A DNA stretch of 64,000 bases, from positions 1 through 64,000 of the forward strand of contig NZ_JAJNNZ010000006.1 in the NCBI RefSeq assembly GCF_022836845.1, read 5' to 3'. Below the pieces are notes generated by a model, which searched no databases, was not told where the DNA came from, and saw only the letters and a list, made by a program, of their open reading frames with translations. Origin of the DNA: Vibrio gelatinilyticus. GTDB taxonomy: Bacteria > Pseudomonadota > Gammaproteobacteria > Enterobacterales > Vibrionaceae. Shown here one piece after another: positions 37,268 to 46,612 of the stretch (the stretch's first letter is position 1; each line of letters starts with the position of its first letter). The position numbers were made by a program, and so were the translations under genes.

Positions 37268-37290
37268 TGGTTCAGTAAGTTATTGAACCA
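37268..37290. terminator. hairpin immediately after the yccS-like gene
   Basis: TGGTTCA pairs with TGAACCA around a 9-base loop, 16 bases past the stop codon. The T run is poor on the minus strand. Confidence 0.45.
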
Positions 37291-37305
37291 TTGTTTAGTT
37301 GTATA

Positions 37306-39501
37306 TTAATTTAACTTTGACGCAGTGCTTTCGATCAAATTCGTCCGAACGGACAACTGATTCGCTAGAGAGTGCAATTCAGGTAACATTCGATATACGA
37401 GGTGAAGTTGCTGTAGCACCATTCGGGCAGAGCCTTCATCTTCATCTCTCCACTCGGATAGGCGCTTAGCAAGATTAAGTTGTTCAATCGTAGCAAAGTT
37501 ACAATTGTCACATTGCCCCAATAACTGTTGCTCAAGTGTGTCTAGGTGACTATTGATAGTTCTATGTGCATCAATCACTAACAGGTGAATAGATTCGTCT
37601 TTGAGTCGCTGCCTGTGGGCACCTAATGCAGAGATGTAGCTCAAAAGTGCGTGGTTAAGAGTCAAAAACCGAAAGCTCTCTTCCGTTGCGCCACGATAGC
37701 GCCCTGGCTCTGCTAACATATTGGATATGGCGTTGGCTAAACTAGCGTCACTGTTGTGAGCATTTCGTCGAGCGATCCGATAGTTTAGGTCGTCTCTTTT
37801 CCCTATTCGATATTGACCAATGATTTGCGCTAGATAGTGGCGGTTATGGCCGATGGCAGTTGCCATCACTCGATACAGTTTTTTCGATTGCCAGTCTGGG
37901 TAAATAAAGTACACAGCAGCAACGGCAATAACACAACCAATAATCGTGTCGGTTAATCGGGGCAGGACAACGTCGTATCCTTCGCCCAGTTGATGAAAGC
38001 ACAGTAAAACCAAAACAGTAATAAAACCAGTGGCATAACCGTAATTATTGATTCTGAAGGCGAAAAACATGACACCAGACAAGACAATAAAAAACAGCTG
38101 GCTAGCTTGAGTTGGGAACATTGTCAGTATCGGAACACCGATGAGCAAGCCTACGATGGTGCCCGCGATACGCCCGTAAAGCTTTTGTCTTGTCGCACTA
38201 TAATTGGGCTGGCAGACAAAAAGGGTCGTTAGCAAAATCCAATAGCCGCGGTCTATGTCAAACACCTGGATAATGCCATAGCCAAGAGTCAGAGCTATGG
38301 CGAGTCTAATAGCATGACGAAACAAAATAGAGTTTGGCGAGAAATTACTTTTGATCTTAAGCCACATCGCTTTAACGGTATGTGGATTGGTATCATCAAG
38401 AGCGCTTTCTTCAAGCTCGTTGATGTCGGGATTGTTAACGTTGTCGAGCATTTTTTCTACCGTCGACAAGTTATTAAATAGGTAATTTAACTGGGCGAGT
38501 AACGGTTTCGTTTCTGCGGTTGCATTTTTCTCAAGATGATCGAGTGAATCTTGAAGTTCAACAAGTCCTTTAAGAGTATTGTCGCTATTCACAAAGGGGT
38601 AGCCGAGTTGGATTGAAAGAGCGATGTCGCGGCATGCTTGTGCCTGTGACTCTAATACATGCTTAAAGCGAAATAACACATCAGATCGCGATAAATGTGT
38701 TGCTAGCTCTTGGTAGCGATAGTGACTAGAGCTAACGCGCTCGTGTATGTCTTGAGCAATGAAGTAAATTTTCAGAAATCGATCACTTGGCCCATCTATA
38801 TGCCCTTTTTTTGACCGATTAAGTAAGGTTGCCTTACAACCATTGAGCGCATCAACGGTTTTACCGTTCGCTGAGGCCTCACTAAGACGGTAGGGCTGTG
38901 GTGCCAGATCTATCTTTGGGTGGAATAGATCTTGTTTAACTTCCAAATAACTCGCTATTTGATTGAATACATTTGCAAGGCTTTGTTGGACTGGTTGTAA
39001 TGGCCAGAAGATATTCCAGATCATTGAAACCAGGTAGTACCATGCAGCTCCACTCAGAAGCAGTATCGGTTGGGCCCAGATATCAATACTATTGTGAGCA
39101 CCCAGCATGGTATAGATGGCAATGAGTAATGAACCAAAGGCAATACTGGCATAGCGAGGACCAAGAGCACCTAGCATAATGAATGCGAACGTAGAAACAA
39201 AAAGACCAAGCGCAAAGAACCAGGGTAGATTGAACAATATTTCAATAGAAAAAGCCGCCGTGGCAAAACAAATCATGGTCAATATTATGGCTTTGATACG
39301 GCCAACGAGGCTATCGTCGGTTTCGGCTAATGCGGCTGCGATAACGCCAAGGATCAAAGGAGTAATCCATTGATGCTGCTGCAGATACCATGCTGGCAGT
39401 ACAACACCCAGCAAAGTGATTAAAATTAAGACGCTGTAGTTAAAGGCTCGGTTTGCCCATTGAAGGCGAATTTGACGAAAGATAGACACAGTAATCAGCA
39501 T
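37306..39501 (-). CDS. yccS: YccS/FUSC-family inner-membrane protein
   Basis: 731 residues with two membrane blocks, about residues 15-170 and 395-530, each of five or six helices, and a long soluble segment between them. This is the YccS/YhfK layout of the fusaric-acid-resistance-like (FUSC) superfamily. The second block contains the repeat RGYWILLTTLFVCQPNYSATRQKLYGR-like signature (residues about 415-440). The family is thought to export small aromatic acids, but YccS itself has no proven substrate. The start is at the first Met of the N-terminal helix region. It is divergent from helD. Confidence 0.9.
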   Translation of the reverse strand: MLITVSIFRQIRLQWANRAFNYSVLILITLLGVVLPAWYLQQHQWITPLILGVIAAALAETDDSLVGRIKAIILTMICFATAAFSIEILFNLPWFFALGLFVSTFAFIMLGALGPRYASIAFGSLLIAIYTMLGAHNSIDIWAQPILLLSGAAWYYLVSMIWNIFWPLQPVQQSLANVFNQIASYLEVKQDLFHPKIDLAPQPYRLSEASANGKTVDALNGCKATLLNRSKKGHIDGPSDRFLKIYFIAQDIHERVSSSHYRYQELATHLSRSDVLFRFKHVLESQAQACRDIALSIQLGYPFVNSDNTLKGLVELQDSLDHLEKNATAETKPLLAQLNYLFNNLSTVEKMLDNVNNPDINELEESALDDTNPHTVKAMWLKIKSNFSPNSILFRHAIRLAIALTLGYGIIQVFDIDRGYWILLTTLFVCQPNYSATRQKLYGRIAGTIVGLLIGVPILTMFPTQASQLFFIVLSGVMFFAFRINNYGYATGFITVLVLLCFHQLGEGYDVVLPRLTDTIIGCVIAVAAVYFIYPDWQSKKLYRVMATAIGHNRHYLAQIIGQYRIGKRDDLNYRIARRNAHNSDASLANAISNMLAEPGRYRGATEESFRFLTLNHALLSYISALGAHRQRLKDESIHLLVIDAHRTINSHLDTLEQQLLGQCDNCNFATIEQLNLAKRLSEWRDEDEGSARMVLQQLHLVYRMLPELHSLANQLSVRTNLIESTASKLN

Positions 39502-39598
39502 ACGAATTAAAAACGAAATTATAACAGAAAGTTAGCTGGTATTCAGAAGAAGATAAAGTAGACTGATTCCACACTCAATAATTAAGGATTATTCTTTT

Positions 39599-41674
39599 AT
39601 GCAATTATGTGCGAGCGAACTTGCTCAGTTATTTACCCAGCATGAATATCGTTCAATTTGCATTGATGAAGAAACCTTAGAGTTAGCGTCAGCAAACTCG
39701 GTTGTTAGGATCCCCTTTAGTATTTGGAATGGGAAAATAGCCGTGAAACGTGGCTTAGTTTGGTCTGAACTTAGGGTGCTTAGTCACGAAGAAGAGGGCA
39801 GACAGACAGTTTGGGTGGTTCAAGGTCTGCCATGGCCAGAAGCTAAGCGATTCGCTAGGCAAGCGGTGCATTGTTACCAACTTTGGCATACAGAGCAATG
39901 CACCTTGTTAAAGACTTTCCTCCCTAAGTGGGAAGAGGATTTGCATAGGCTGATTCAATTACCTAGATATTTACCTTATTCAAAGGTTCAGGCATGGCGT
40001 CAATTGGTCGAAAAGCAATTCACGGATATGAGTATGTCTCTATGTGAGGCAAAAAGACGCATGCCAGATAGAATTGAAGCATTAATTCCTTGGATTGATA
40101 ATCCCGCTAGAACGTTAGAACAAAGAAATCATCAATGGGTGTCACGAGAAAGAGAGAATTGGCAAGTGCTTTTCTCTCAATCAGAGTCCTCCCCTCTTAA
40201 CTTATCGCAGCAGAATGCAGTATTGCTAAACAATGACCACAACCTAGTATTGGCAGGGGCGGGAAGTGGCAAAACCAGTGTTTTGATTACGCGTGTGTCT
40301 TATTTAATCCAAAGTCATCTAGCTCAGCCAGAAGAGATATTAATGCTTGCATTTGGTCGAGATGCAGCCGCTGAAATGCGCGCTCGATTAGAAAGCAAAT
40401 TTGGGCAAGTAGCAGAAAAAATACAAGTATTAACCTTCCATCAGCTTGGCTTGAATGTGCTGCGCGACGTTTCAAAAGATCCTATCGTTATCTCGCCACT
40501 AGCCACAGAAGAGCGTTTAAAAACCGCTTGGTGTATTGATTGGTTAAAACGTCATTGGATGACTCCCACCAACTTCAAACGCTGGCAAAAACATTTATCA
40601 AAATGGCCCATAGCGTATTTAAAAGGCGATGATGAACTGGGTAGTCAAACAGAGAACCCGAAACTAATCGCCTGGTTAGAAAAGCAACTTGACCAACTTA
40701 TTTCAAGTTCAATGAGCAAAAAAGACATTCAAGAGCTGATCGTCGGTGAACAGGATTATTCGCGCCTCAATAGTGAATTGATGTTGACGTGGCCATGTTA
40801 TCAAGCGTGGCAAAAGCAACTTAAAGAGCAAAAGCACGTTGACTTTACAACCATGATTCAACAGGCGACCAAGTATATTAAGAACAATCGATTTAAAGGC
40901 GGCTGGAAGTTTATCATGGTCGATGAGTATCAGGATATTTCCCCAGATCGTTTAGCGTTGGTTCAGTCTTTATGCGAACAGTGCAAACTAGAAGAAACAC
41001 CGACGTTGTTTGCGGTAGGCGACGATTGGCAATCTATCTATCAATTTACAGGTTCAAATGTCGATCTAACGACCCGTTTTGATCGCCGTTTCCCCAATGC
41101 TGTCGTTCATAACTTAGAGACTACCTATCGATTCAACAGCCAGCTGGCACAGGTTGCTAACGACTTTATTCAAAAGAACCCAAATCAATTAGAGAAAGTC
41201 TTAGACAGTTATAAAGAGGTAAAACAAAAGTCAGTTATTGTTGAACCTATGGGTAACCTAGAAAAGTGCTTAGACGAACTGAACCGTAAAACAACGAAAG
41301 CGGTGAGTGTATTGATTTTGGGGCGAAATCATTACCATTGCCCCGAGCTAATTTCTGATTGGTGCCAACGTTTTGGCCAGTTACAAATCAGCTTTATGAC
41401 CTGTCATGGTAGTAAAGGAAAAGAAGCAGACTACGTGTTTATCGTTCATGTCGATGAAGGGCAATTTCCAGGTCAAAAGAAAAACATCCACCTAAGTGAC
41501 GCCTTAACAAAAACCACCGATACATTCCCATACGCTGAGGAACGTCGGTTATTTTATGTCGCATTGACCAGAGCAAAAAGAAAAGCTTGGGTGATGTACT
41601 CAACTACTCCATCAGAGTTTGTAAAAGAAATGATGGAGCACCCAAGAGTGCTCCAAAAAAAAGAAGCCAGTTAA
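39599..41674 (+). CDS. helD: DNA helicase IV
   Basis: 691 residues, UvrD/Rep superfamily 1 helicase. After an N-terminal domain of about 190 residues (specific to HelD) come Walker A AGAGSGKTS, motif Ia-like AFGRDAAAEMR, motif II MVDEYQDIS, GDDWQSIYQFTGSN (motif III) and VALTRAKR (motif VI). It unwinds DNA 3' to 5'. The last codons, KKEAS then stop, lie in a hairpin that serves as terminator for an opposing remnant gene. It is a single gene. Confidence 0.95.
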   Translation: MQLCASELAQLFTQHEYRSICIDEETLELASANSVVRIPFSIWNGKIAVKRGLVWSELRVLSHEEEGRQTVWVVQGLPWPEAKRFARQAVHCYQLWHTEQCTLLKTFLPKWEEDLHRLIQLPRYLPYSKVQAWRQLVEKQFTDMSMSLCEAKRRMPDRIEALIPWIDNPARTLEQRNHQWVSRERENWQVLFSQSESSPLNLSQQNAVLLNNDHNLVLAGAGSGKTSVLITRVSYLIQSHLAQPEEILMLAFGRDAAAEMRARLESKFGQVAEKIQVLTFHQLGLNVLRDVSKDPIVISPLATEERLKTAWCIDWLKRHWMTPTNFKRWQKHLSKWPIAYLKGDDELGSQTENPKLIAWLEKQLDQLISSSMSKKDIQELIVGEQDYSRLNSELMLTWPCYQAWQKQLKEQKHVDFTTMIQQATKYIKNNRFKGGWKFIMVDEYQDISPDRLALVQSLCEQCKLEETPTLFAVGDDWQSIYQFTGSNVDLTTRFDRRFPNAVVHNLETTYRFNSQLAQVANDFIQKNPNQLEKVLDSYKEVKQKSVIVEPMGNLEKCLDELNRKTTKAVSVLILGRNHYHCPELISDWCQRFGQLQISFMTCHGSKGKEADYVFIVHVDEGQFPGQKKNIHLSDALTKTTDTFPYAEERRLFYVALTRAKRKAWVMYSTTPSEFVKEMMEHPRVLQKKEAS

Positions 41675-41684
41675 TACTGGCTTC
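41655..41684 (-). terminator. terminator inside the 3' end of helD
   Basis: GAAGCCAG (41663-41670) pairs with CTGGCTTC (41677-41684) around TTAATA, and the minus strand then reads TTTTTTTT. The helD stop codon falls in the loop. It serves the minus-strand chemoreceptor remnant. Confidence 0.85.
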
Positions 41685-41701
41685 AACAACAACTGAGCTT
41701 G

Positions 41702-41953
41702 CTATTCGCTAATTCGGTAAATGGATACCGCCAGTTGCATTTGCTTTGCTTGCGAAGAGACTTTATCAACTTCATTTAAACACGTCTCTGCACCTGACAT
41801 GTTTTTATTAGAGAGGTCGTTGAGCTCAGTGATTGACTCGCTGACTTGATTCATCACAATACCTTGCTCTTCGATAGCCGAAGCTATGCGCTCTGAATTT
41901 GCCTGGATTTCTTCCATATCCTCTAAAATGCTGTGAAGAGCTGCATGGAAGAA
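41702..41953 (-). pseudogene. C-terminal remnant of a methyl-accepting chemotaxis protein
   Basis: The frame ends in the usual receptor tail and contains EIQANSERIASAIEEQG, followed by MNQVSESITELNDLS, both typical of the C-terminal signalling and methylation helices. Reading upstream, the frame continues 12 codons past the first ATG (ALHSILEDMEE) before an in-frame TGA, and nothing of the rest of the receptor is found before the yqaB-like gene. The whole 5' part is deleted. It keeps a complete terminator. The intact chemoreceptor gene at 50263 is a different one. Confidence 0.85.
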
Positions 41954-42058
41954 TCAAGCCTCCCTTTACCTTGAGCATTACAGCTTTCAAACTAAAAAAT
42001 CACGAGTCAACCCAATACCGGGTATAATATGTGCTTCACTCTCGATAGGAGATAACCA

Positions 42059-42655
42059 TTGTTAGAGCTTTCGCGGTACCAGGCCATTATTTTTGATATG
42101 GATGGAACATTACTTGATACCATGCCAAACCATGTAGAGGCTTGGCAAAAGACAGCAGAATATTTTGATTTTCCGTTCGACAAGGAATGGCTGCATTCTC
42201 TTGGCGGAATGCCTAGCCCCAAGATAGCGCACGAAGTCTCTAAGCGTTATGCAATAGAGCTAGATTGCTTAGCGGTTTCAAAGCGCAAAATGGCGTTTTT
42301 TGCACAGCTTTCTGCGCAAGCGAACCCTATTGCTGTCACTTTCGATGTATTTAAGCGGTATACGGGAATCAAACCAATGGCGATTGGTACTGGTAGTCAG
42401 CGGCTGTCGGCGATGGACTTATTAAAGAAAGCCGGGATCGTCGATGATTTCCAGGCGATAGTCACTGCGAATGAAGTCGATAATCACAAACCTTTTCCAG
42501 ATACCTTTTTGAAAGCAGCGGCGCTTATGGCTGTAAAACCTGAGTCTTGTGTGGTGTTTGAAGATACGCAACTTGGATTGAGAGCGGCACATGCAGCGGG
42601 AATGGACTGTTATTTGGTAACGAATAATGAGCTGAAATTTCACCCAGTAAGTTAA
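42059..42655 (+). CDS. yqaB: HAD phosphatase, YqaB (fructose-1-phosphatase) type
   Basis: 198 residues. HAD motif I FDMDGTLLDT has the nucleophile Asp13 and Asp15; GTGS near residue 104 is motif II, and the KPFPDTF-EDTQLG pair supplies Lys and the acidic motif III. The sequence follows E. coli YqaB closely (MAIGTGS, HKPFPDTFL, VVFEDTQLG). The family dephosphorylates small sugar phosphates. The start is a TTG at 42059 with AGGAG 9 bases upstream. A shared terminator separates it from the FKBP gene. Confidence 0.9.
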   Translation: MLELSRYQAIIFDMDGTLLDTMPNHVEAWQKTAEYFDFPFDKEWLHSLGGMPSPKIAHEVSKRYAIELDCLAVSKRKMAFFAQLSAQANPIAVTFDVFKRYTGIKPMAIGTGSQRLSAMDLLKKAGIVDDFQAIVTANEVDNHKPFPDTFLKAAALMAVKPESCVVFEDTQLGLRAAHAAGMDCYLVTNNELKFHPVS

Positions 42656-42657
42656 AG

Positions 42658-42684
42658 AAAAAGGTCGCCGAAGCGACCTTTTTG
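42658..42684. terminator. bidirectional terminator between yqaB and FKBP genes
   Basis: AAAGGTCGC pairs with GCGACCTTT around CGAA (GNRA-like tetraloop), with A and T runs on either side. It ends both convergent genes. Confidence 0.9.
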
Positions 42685-42686
42685 TC

Positions 42687-43160
42687 TTATTCAATACCGA
42701 TAAGTTCGACATCGAAAATGAGGACAGATGAGGGTGGGATCGGCCCTGAAGCACTTTTACCATAACCTAATGGGCTAGGGACGTATAAACGAATTTTGTC
42801 ACCAACAACCATATATTGAAGACCTTCTTGCCATCCTTTAATAACCTGAGTAACACCAAAAGTGATCGGTTGGTTGCGTTCCACAGAGCTATCAAATACG
42901 GTGCCATCAATCAACGTTCCATGGTAGTGAACTTTGACGCGGTTGTTAGGTGTTGGTTTTACCTCGCCGTTCCCAGAGTGAAGAACTTCATATTGAAGAC
43001 CCGACTCAGTGGTAATGACGCCTTCACGTTGACCATTTTCTGTTAAAAACGCTTGCCCTTTAGCAAAGTTTTCATCGCTCAATTTGTGATTATTCCAAGT
43101 ACGATAAATCAAAAATCCAGCTAGGATAACGACAATGAGTGGGAACAGAACTTTAGACAC
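42687..43160 (-). CDS. FKBP-type peptidyl-prolyl isomerase, membrane-anchored
   Basis: 157 residues. One N-terminal hydrophobic helix (about 5-21) anchors the protein and the FKBP domain follows: VKVHYHGTLIDGTVFDSS, then VIKGWQEGLQYMVVG and a PPSSVLIFDVELI end. It assists folding outside the cytoplasm. It starts 14 bases after the DsbA-like gene on the same strand, so the two are an operon. Related to FkpA/Mip-type enzymes but without their dimerisation domain. Confidence 0.92.
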   Translation of the reverse strand: MSKVLFPLIVVILAGFLIYRTWNNHKLSDENFAKGQAFLTENGQREGVITTESGLQYEVLHSGNGEVKPTPNNRVKVHYHGTLIDGTVFDSSVERNQPITFGVTQVIKGWQEGLQYMVVGDKIRLYVPSPLGYGKSASGPIPPSSVLIFDVELIGIE

Positions 43161-43174
43161 TGTTTATCTCCGTA

Positions 43175-43798
43175 TTATTTATTTTTTAGGTAGTTAATTG
43201 TTTTGGCAATATCGTCAACATTGTCGTGTCCAGGAAGGAGCACCTGATATTTGCCGTTAATGATAAAAGTCGGTACAGAATCGATTTGCGCATCAACAGA
43301 AACAGACTCAGCCGTTTTCATATAGCCAAACAACGCTTTTTGTTGCTGATCGTTCAAATCGTATGGGCTTGTCATAGCGTTTTCAAGAAATAGAGCATCA
43401 AGCTGGTTTTTTTTATCTGCACCGCTCAGCTCATGGTTTTGCATGAGTTCGAACAACTTAACTTTCATTACTGGGGGCACAGCGCCGTCATCAGACTGCA
43501 TTGCCGCCGCGTAGAAAATCATGGCGCTGATTTGAGCACTCTCATTAAAGGTGACATGAACTTTGCCAATTTTATCATTAATAAGACTTTCGATATTAGG
43601 AAGTACAGATTCTAAGTTACGGCAGTGACCACACCCAAGAGAAAATACTTCAACAACTGGTGGAAGCTTGTGTGTACTAAGGTTTACCGTCAGAGTTTTG
43701 TATTGTTTGCCTTCGATTGGCTCATTTGACTCGCTGCATGCTGAAAGAGTGATAACGGCAATAAGAACAGTTAAAACAGAAAAAAGTTTTTTAAGCAT
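43175..43798 (-). CDS. DsbA-like thiol-disulfide oxidoreductase lipoprotein
   Basis: 207 residues from the ATG at 43798 (a TTG three codons upstream is possible). A lipobox lies at the end of the signal sequence (ITLSAC). The active site is CGHC in SLGCGHCRN, with the VPTFIINGKYQV cis-Pro strand later. DsbA-family enzymes oxidise or reduce disulfides of exported proteins. Here the lipid anchor is unlike soluble DsbA. It forms an operon with the FKBP isomerase gene downstream. Confidence 0.88.
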   Translation of the reverse strand: MLKKLFSVLTVLIAVITLSACSESNEPIEGKQYKTLTVNLSTHKLPPVVEVFSLGCGHCRNLESVLPNIESLINDKIGKVHVTFNESAQISAMIFYAAAMQSDDGAVPPVMKVKLFELMQNHELSGADKKNQLDALFLENAMTSPYDLNDQQQKALFGYMKTAESVSVDAQIDSVPTFIINGKYQVLLPGHDNVDDIAKTINYLKNK

Positions 43799-43965
43799 TT
43801 TAATCAATAGGGTGGATGAAGTAGGGTTTGAGTGTAACGTTTTACTATGAATGAGTACAAGTACTCTCTTACGCTTACGGTTGTCACAGATAACTAAAAC
43901 GGACTAAAGTTTTCCTTGATTGTTCCGATATAAATATTAGTCGTGATTTATGTGGAGAGAGTTAG

Positions 43966-44586
43966 ATGTTTATCCAAAGGTTAGTGTTTGCGGTTGTTGT
44001 TCTCGCCTTGGCTGGATGCAGCTCAAACTCCTCGGTTTCAACGGGGGTTTTCGGGTCTATGCTGGAAACAGCTCCTCGTTCAGAATCTGATGTTTTATAT
44101 CCTGAATGGGGAGATACCGTTAGTGACACTGCTCGTGTAGAAGGTCCTCATGGCCAATATCGAACTCGTTCCTACGATTCACTGGAGTCTTACCTACTCG
44201 CCAATGGGTTGGATTACGAGTTATTGCCGGGTGATTACGTGATGATCCGCCTAAAGCACAAAATTCACTTTAATACAGCCTCGTCCAAAGTCTCTTCTCA
44301 GTCGGCGCAATGGCTTAGCCAATTGGGATACTTCTTATCCAAGCAAGAAGGTATTGATGTGGTGATTGGTGGTCATACCGATAACACTGGAAATGTAAAA
44401 CTTAACGACTCTCTGTCAGAAAAACGAGCTAAAAGGGTTAAACAGGCATTGGTTCAAACTCAGGTACCGAGTCAAACTATCTACACCAGAGGGTATGGAG
44501 AGTGGGTGCCAGCGTGCACCAATAAAACTCACTTTGGCAAAGCGTGTAATCGACGAGTTGAATTAATGCTGATTGTTGAAAAGTAG
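43966..44586 (+). CDS. OmpA-like lipoprotein
   Basis: 206 residues. The lipobox ALAGC at about 14-18 marks a lipoprotein. The C-terminal half is an OmpA-like peptidoglycan-binding domain: IHFNTASSKVS, then VVIGGHTDNTGN, LSEKRAKRVKQAL and ACNRRVELML. It probably ties the outer membrane to the cell wall. It stands alone. A possible weak hairpin (TAAGGCGACC with GGTCGCCTTA) follows at about 44611. Confidence 0.9.
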   Translation: MFIQRLVFAVVVLALAGCSSNSSVSTGVFGSMLETAPRSESDVLYPEWGDTVSDTARVEGPHGQYRTRSYDSLESYLLANGLDYELLPGDYVMIRLKHKIHFNTASSKVSSQSAQWLSQLGYFLSKQEGIDVVIGGHTDNTGNVKLNDSLSEKRAKRVKQALVQTQVPSQTIYTRGYGEWVPACTNKTHFGKACNRRVELMLIVEK

Positions 44587-44610
44587 ATAAAAGAATGAAC
44601 AAGACATAAG

Positions 44611-44632
44611 TAAGGCGACCATTGGTCGCCTT
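44611..44632. terminator. hairpin between OmpA-like lipoprotein and fhs genes
   Basis: TAAGGCGACC pairs with GGTCGCCTTA around three bases. It lies between convergent genes, but no T run follows. Confidence 0.5.
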
Positions 44633-44656
44633 ACTAGTATTTAGCTTTCGATAGCC

Positions 44657-44700
44657 GTTTAGCTCAAGAACAACTTAGCTCAAGAGCAACTTAGCTCAAG
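44657..44700. repeat. tandem 16-bp repeat covering the fhs stop codon
   Basis: TTAGCTCAAG recurs three times with a 16-base period, starting with the copy that holds the fhs stop (44691-44693) and continuing downstream of the minus-strand gene. Read on that strand, the last codons Leu-Ser-stop are followed by two near copies, each with a stop. Confidence 0.75.
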
Positions 44701-46439
44701 CCCACAATATTACCGTCGTCATCTAAATCAAGTGCCATGAAAGCCGGTATATCAGGTAAACCTGGCATGGTCATAACGTTGCCACACAAGGCATAGATGA
44801 ATCCAGCACCTGCACATAAGCGTAGCTCTCTAATATTGACCTCAAAACCTTTAGGAGCACCTTTTACGCTGCCGTCCGTAGAGATAGAAAGTGGTGTTTT
44901 GGCGAGGCAGACAGCAAGGTGGTTTAAACCATGCTTTTCATATAGCTTAAGCTGCTTTTGAGCTTGATAAGACAAGGTGACATTTGCCGCGCCATACCCC
45001 ACTTCTGTCACAGCCATCAGCTTTTCTTCAATGGACTGGTCAAGGGAATACAATGGTTTGAAACAACTTGGTAACTGACAAGCTTCTATGACCTGCTTTC
45101 CAAGTTCCATTGCACCTTCACCGCCTTTGGCAAAACTTTCGCTTATTGCAACGCCACACGGCAACTCCAATTCGTTAACCCATTGTTGTAATAGCTCAAG
45201 TTCTTGCTGTGAATCTTGGGGGAAGCGATTGATAGCGACAACTGCTGGTACACCGTATTTGGCCACATTATTAATGTGCCACTTTAGGTTTTCAAAGCCT
45301 GCCAATAGCGCGTCGTTATCTGGCTCGAAAAGGCTGTCAGGTATGGCGGCTCCAGGTTTCAAATCGTAGAGACCTGAATTGACCTTTAGGCCGCGCAAAG
45401 TTGCCACAATAACAGCACAGTCTGGTTTAGTATCTGTGGCAGAGGCTTTAATGTTACAAGCTTTTTCAAAGCCCATATCAGAACCAAATCCACCTTCAGT
45501 GACTGTGTAGTCGCAGAGTTTTGTTGCAATACTGTCAGCAATAATCGATGAATTACCATGAGCGATGTTGGCAAAAGGTCCGGCATGAATAAGCGTCGGT
45601 ACGCCTTCAAGAGTTTGCATCATAGTTGGCTCGATAGCCTCTTTCATGCTAACAGCCATTGCACCAGCAACTTGAAGATCTTCAGTGGTAATCGGCAATC
45701 CGTTTAAACCATAAGCGAGTACAATTTTTCCAATGCGCTGCCTTAGGTCCTTAAGGTCTTTGGACAACGCAAGGATGGCCATCAACTCAGAAGCGGCAGA
45801 GATATCAAAACCATCCTCACGTTCGTAGCCGTTAATCGTCTTATTTGGCTCATTTTGACCAACGGAAACCATACGGAGAGCGCGATCATTGTGATCCATA
45901 ACACGCTTCCATACGACTTGTTGATTGTCGATTCTTAGCGCCTTTAATCCAGTGCGTTTTTCAAAGGCATCATAACCTTGACGTTGTTCGTGATAGATCC
46001 TTGCGTCGATAGCAGCAGCGGCAAGATTATGCGCAGCGGTAACGGCGTGGATATCGCCAGTTAAGTGCAGGTTTAGCTCTTCCATCGGAGCGACTTGTGA
46101 AAAACCACCCCCCGCCGCGCCGCCTTTAACTCCGAAAATCGGACCCATTGACGGTTGGCGAATACACGCCATAACGGATTGGTTGAGTTTTTTGAGGCCC
46201 TGAGAAAGCCCGATGGTGGTCACTGTTTTCCCTTCACCCAATGGAGTCGGAGTAATGGCCGTCACGACAATAAGTTTGCCACTTTTTTGATCTCTTAAGC
46301 GCTCAATGGCTTTCAGGCTAATCTTGGCTTTGTACTTTCCTTGAGGGTGATACTCTTCGTTTAGGAGGCCGGCATCACGTGCTATGTGCGTGATAGGTTG
46401 TAGATAAGTGGCACGACAAATTTCTATATCGGATAGCAT
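44691..46439 (-). CDS. fhs: formate-tetrahydrofolate ligase
   Basis: 582 residues, slightly longer than the usual 555-560. The ATP site [10 protein letters not shown] lies at about 65-74, and the [16 protein letters not shown] segment with [10 protein letters not shown] are characteristic. It makes 10-formyl-THF from formate, THF and ATP, feeding purine and formyl-methionine synthesis. It is a single gene between gsk and the OmpA-like lipoprotein gene. Its 3' end is a small tandem duplication. Confidence 0.96.
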   Translation of the reverse strand: MLSDIEICRATYLQPITHIARDAGLLNEEYHPQGKYKAKISLKAIERLRDQKSGKLIVVTAITPTPLGEGKTVTTIGLSQGLKKLNQSVMACIRQPSMGPIFGVKGGAAGGGFSQVAPMEELNLHLTGDIHAVTAAHNLAAAAIDARIYHEQRQGYDAFEKRTGLKALRIDNQQVVWKRVMDHNDRALRMVSVGQNEPNKTINGYEREDGFDISAASELMAILALSKDLKDLRQRIGKIVLAYGLNGLPITTEDLQVAGAMAVSMKEAIEPTMMQTLEGVPTLIHAGPFANIAHGNSSIIADSIATKLCDYTVTEGGFGSDMGFEKACNIKASATDTKPDCAVIVATLRGLKVNSGLYDLKPGAAIPDSLFEPDNDALLAGFENLKWHINNVAKYGVPAVVAINRFPQDSQQELELLQQWVNELELPCGVAISESFAKGGEGAMELGKQVIEACQLPSCFKPLYSLDQSIEEKLMAVTEVGYGAANVTLSYQAQKQLKLYEKHGLNHLAVCLAKTPLSISTDGSVKGAPKGFEVNIRELRLCAGAGFIYALCGNVMTMPGLPDIPAFMALDLDDDGNIVGLS

Positions 46440-46577
46440 TAAACAGCCCTTATTGCCATGGAAGTAGTAAGGTAATCGTTTGCGTCGAGATAATACTAGT
46501 TAAATCCACTTTGTAAAGTTAAAAGTGTGGTTATCTTTACTGTTGATGTGTTAGCTGTCAATAGGCAGTTATCGTTG

Positions 46578-46610
46578 ATAAAAAAAGAAGACCATTTGGT
46601 CCTCTTTTCA
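46578..46610 (-). terminator. terminator of gsk
   Basis: On the minus strand AAGAGGACC pairs with GGTCTTCTT (one mismatch or G-U) around AAAT, followed by a T run. Confidence 0.75.
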
Positions 46611-46612
46611 TG

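Noticed and set aside
44648..44655. A single TCGATAGC near fhs as a dispersed copy of the 24157 repeat
   Set aside because: One 8-base match is expected by chance in a window of this size.
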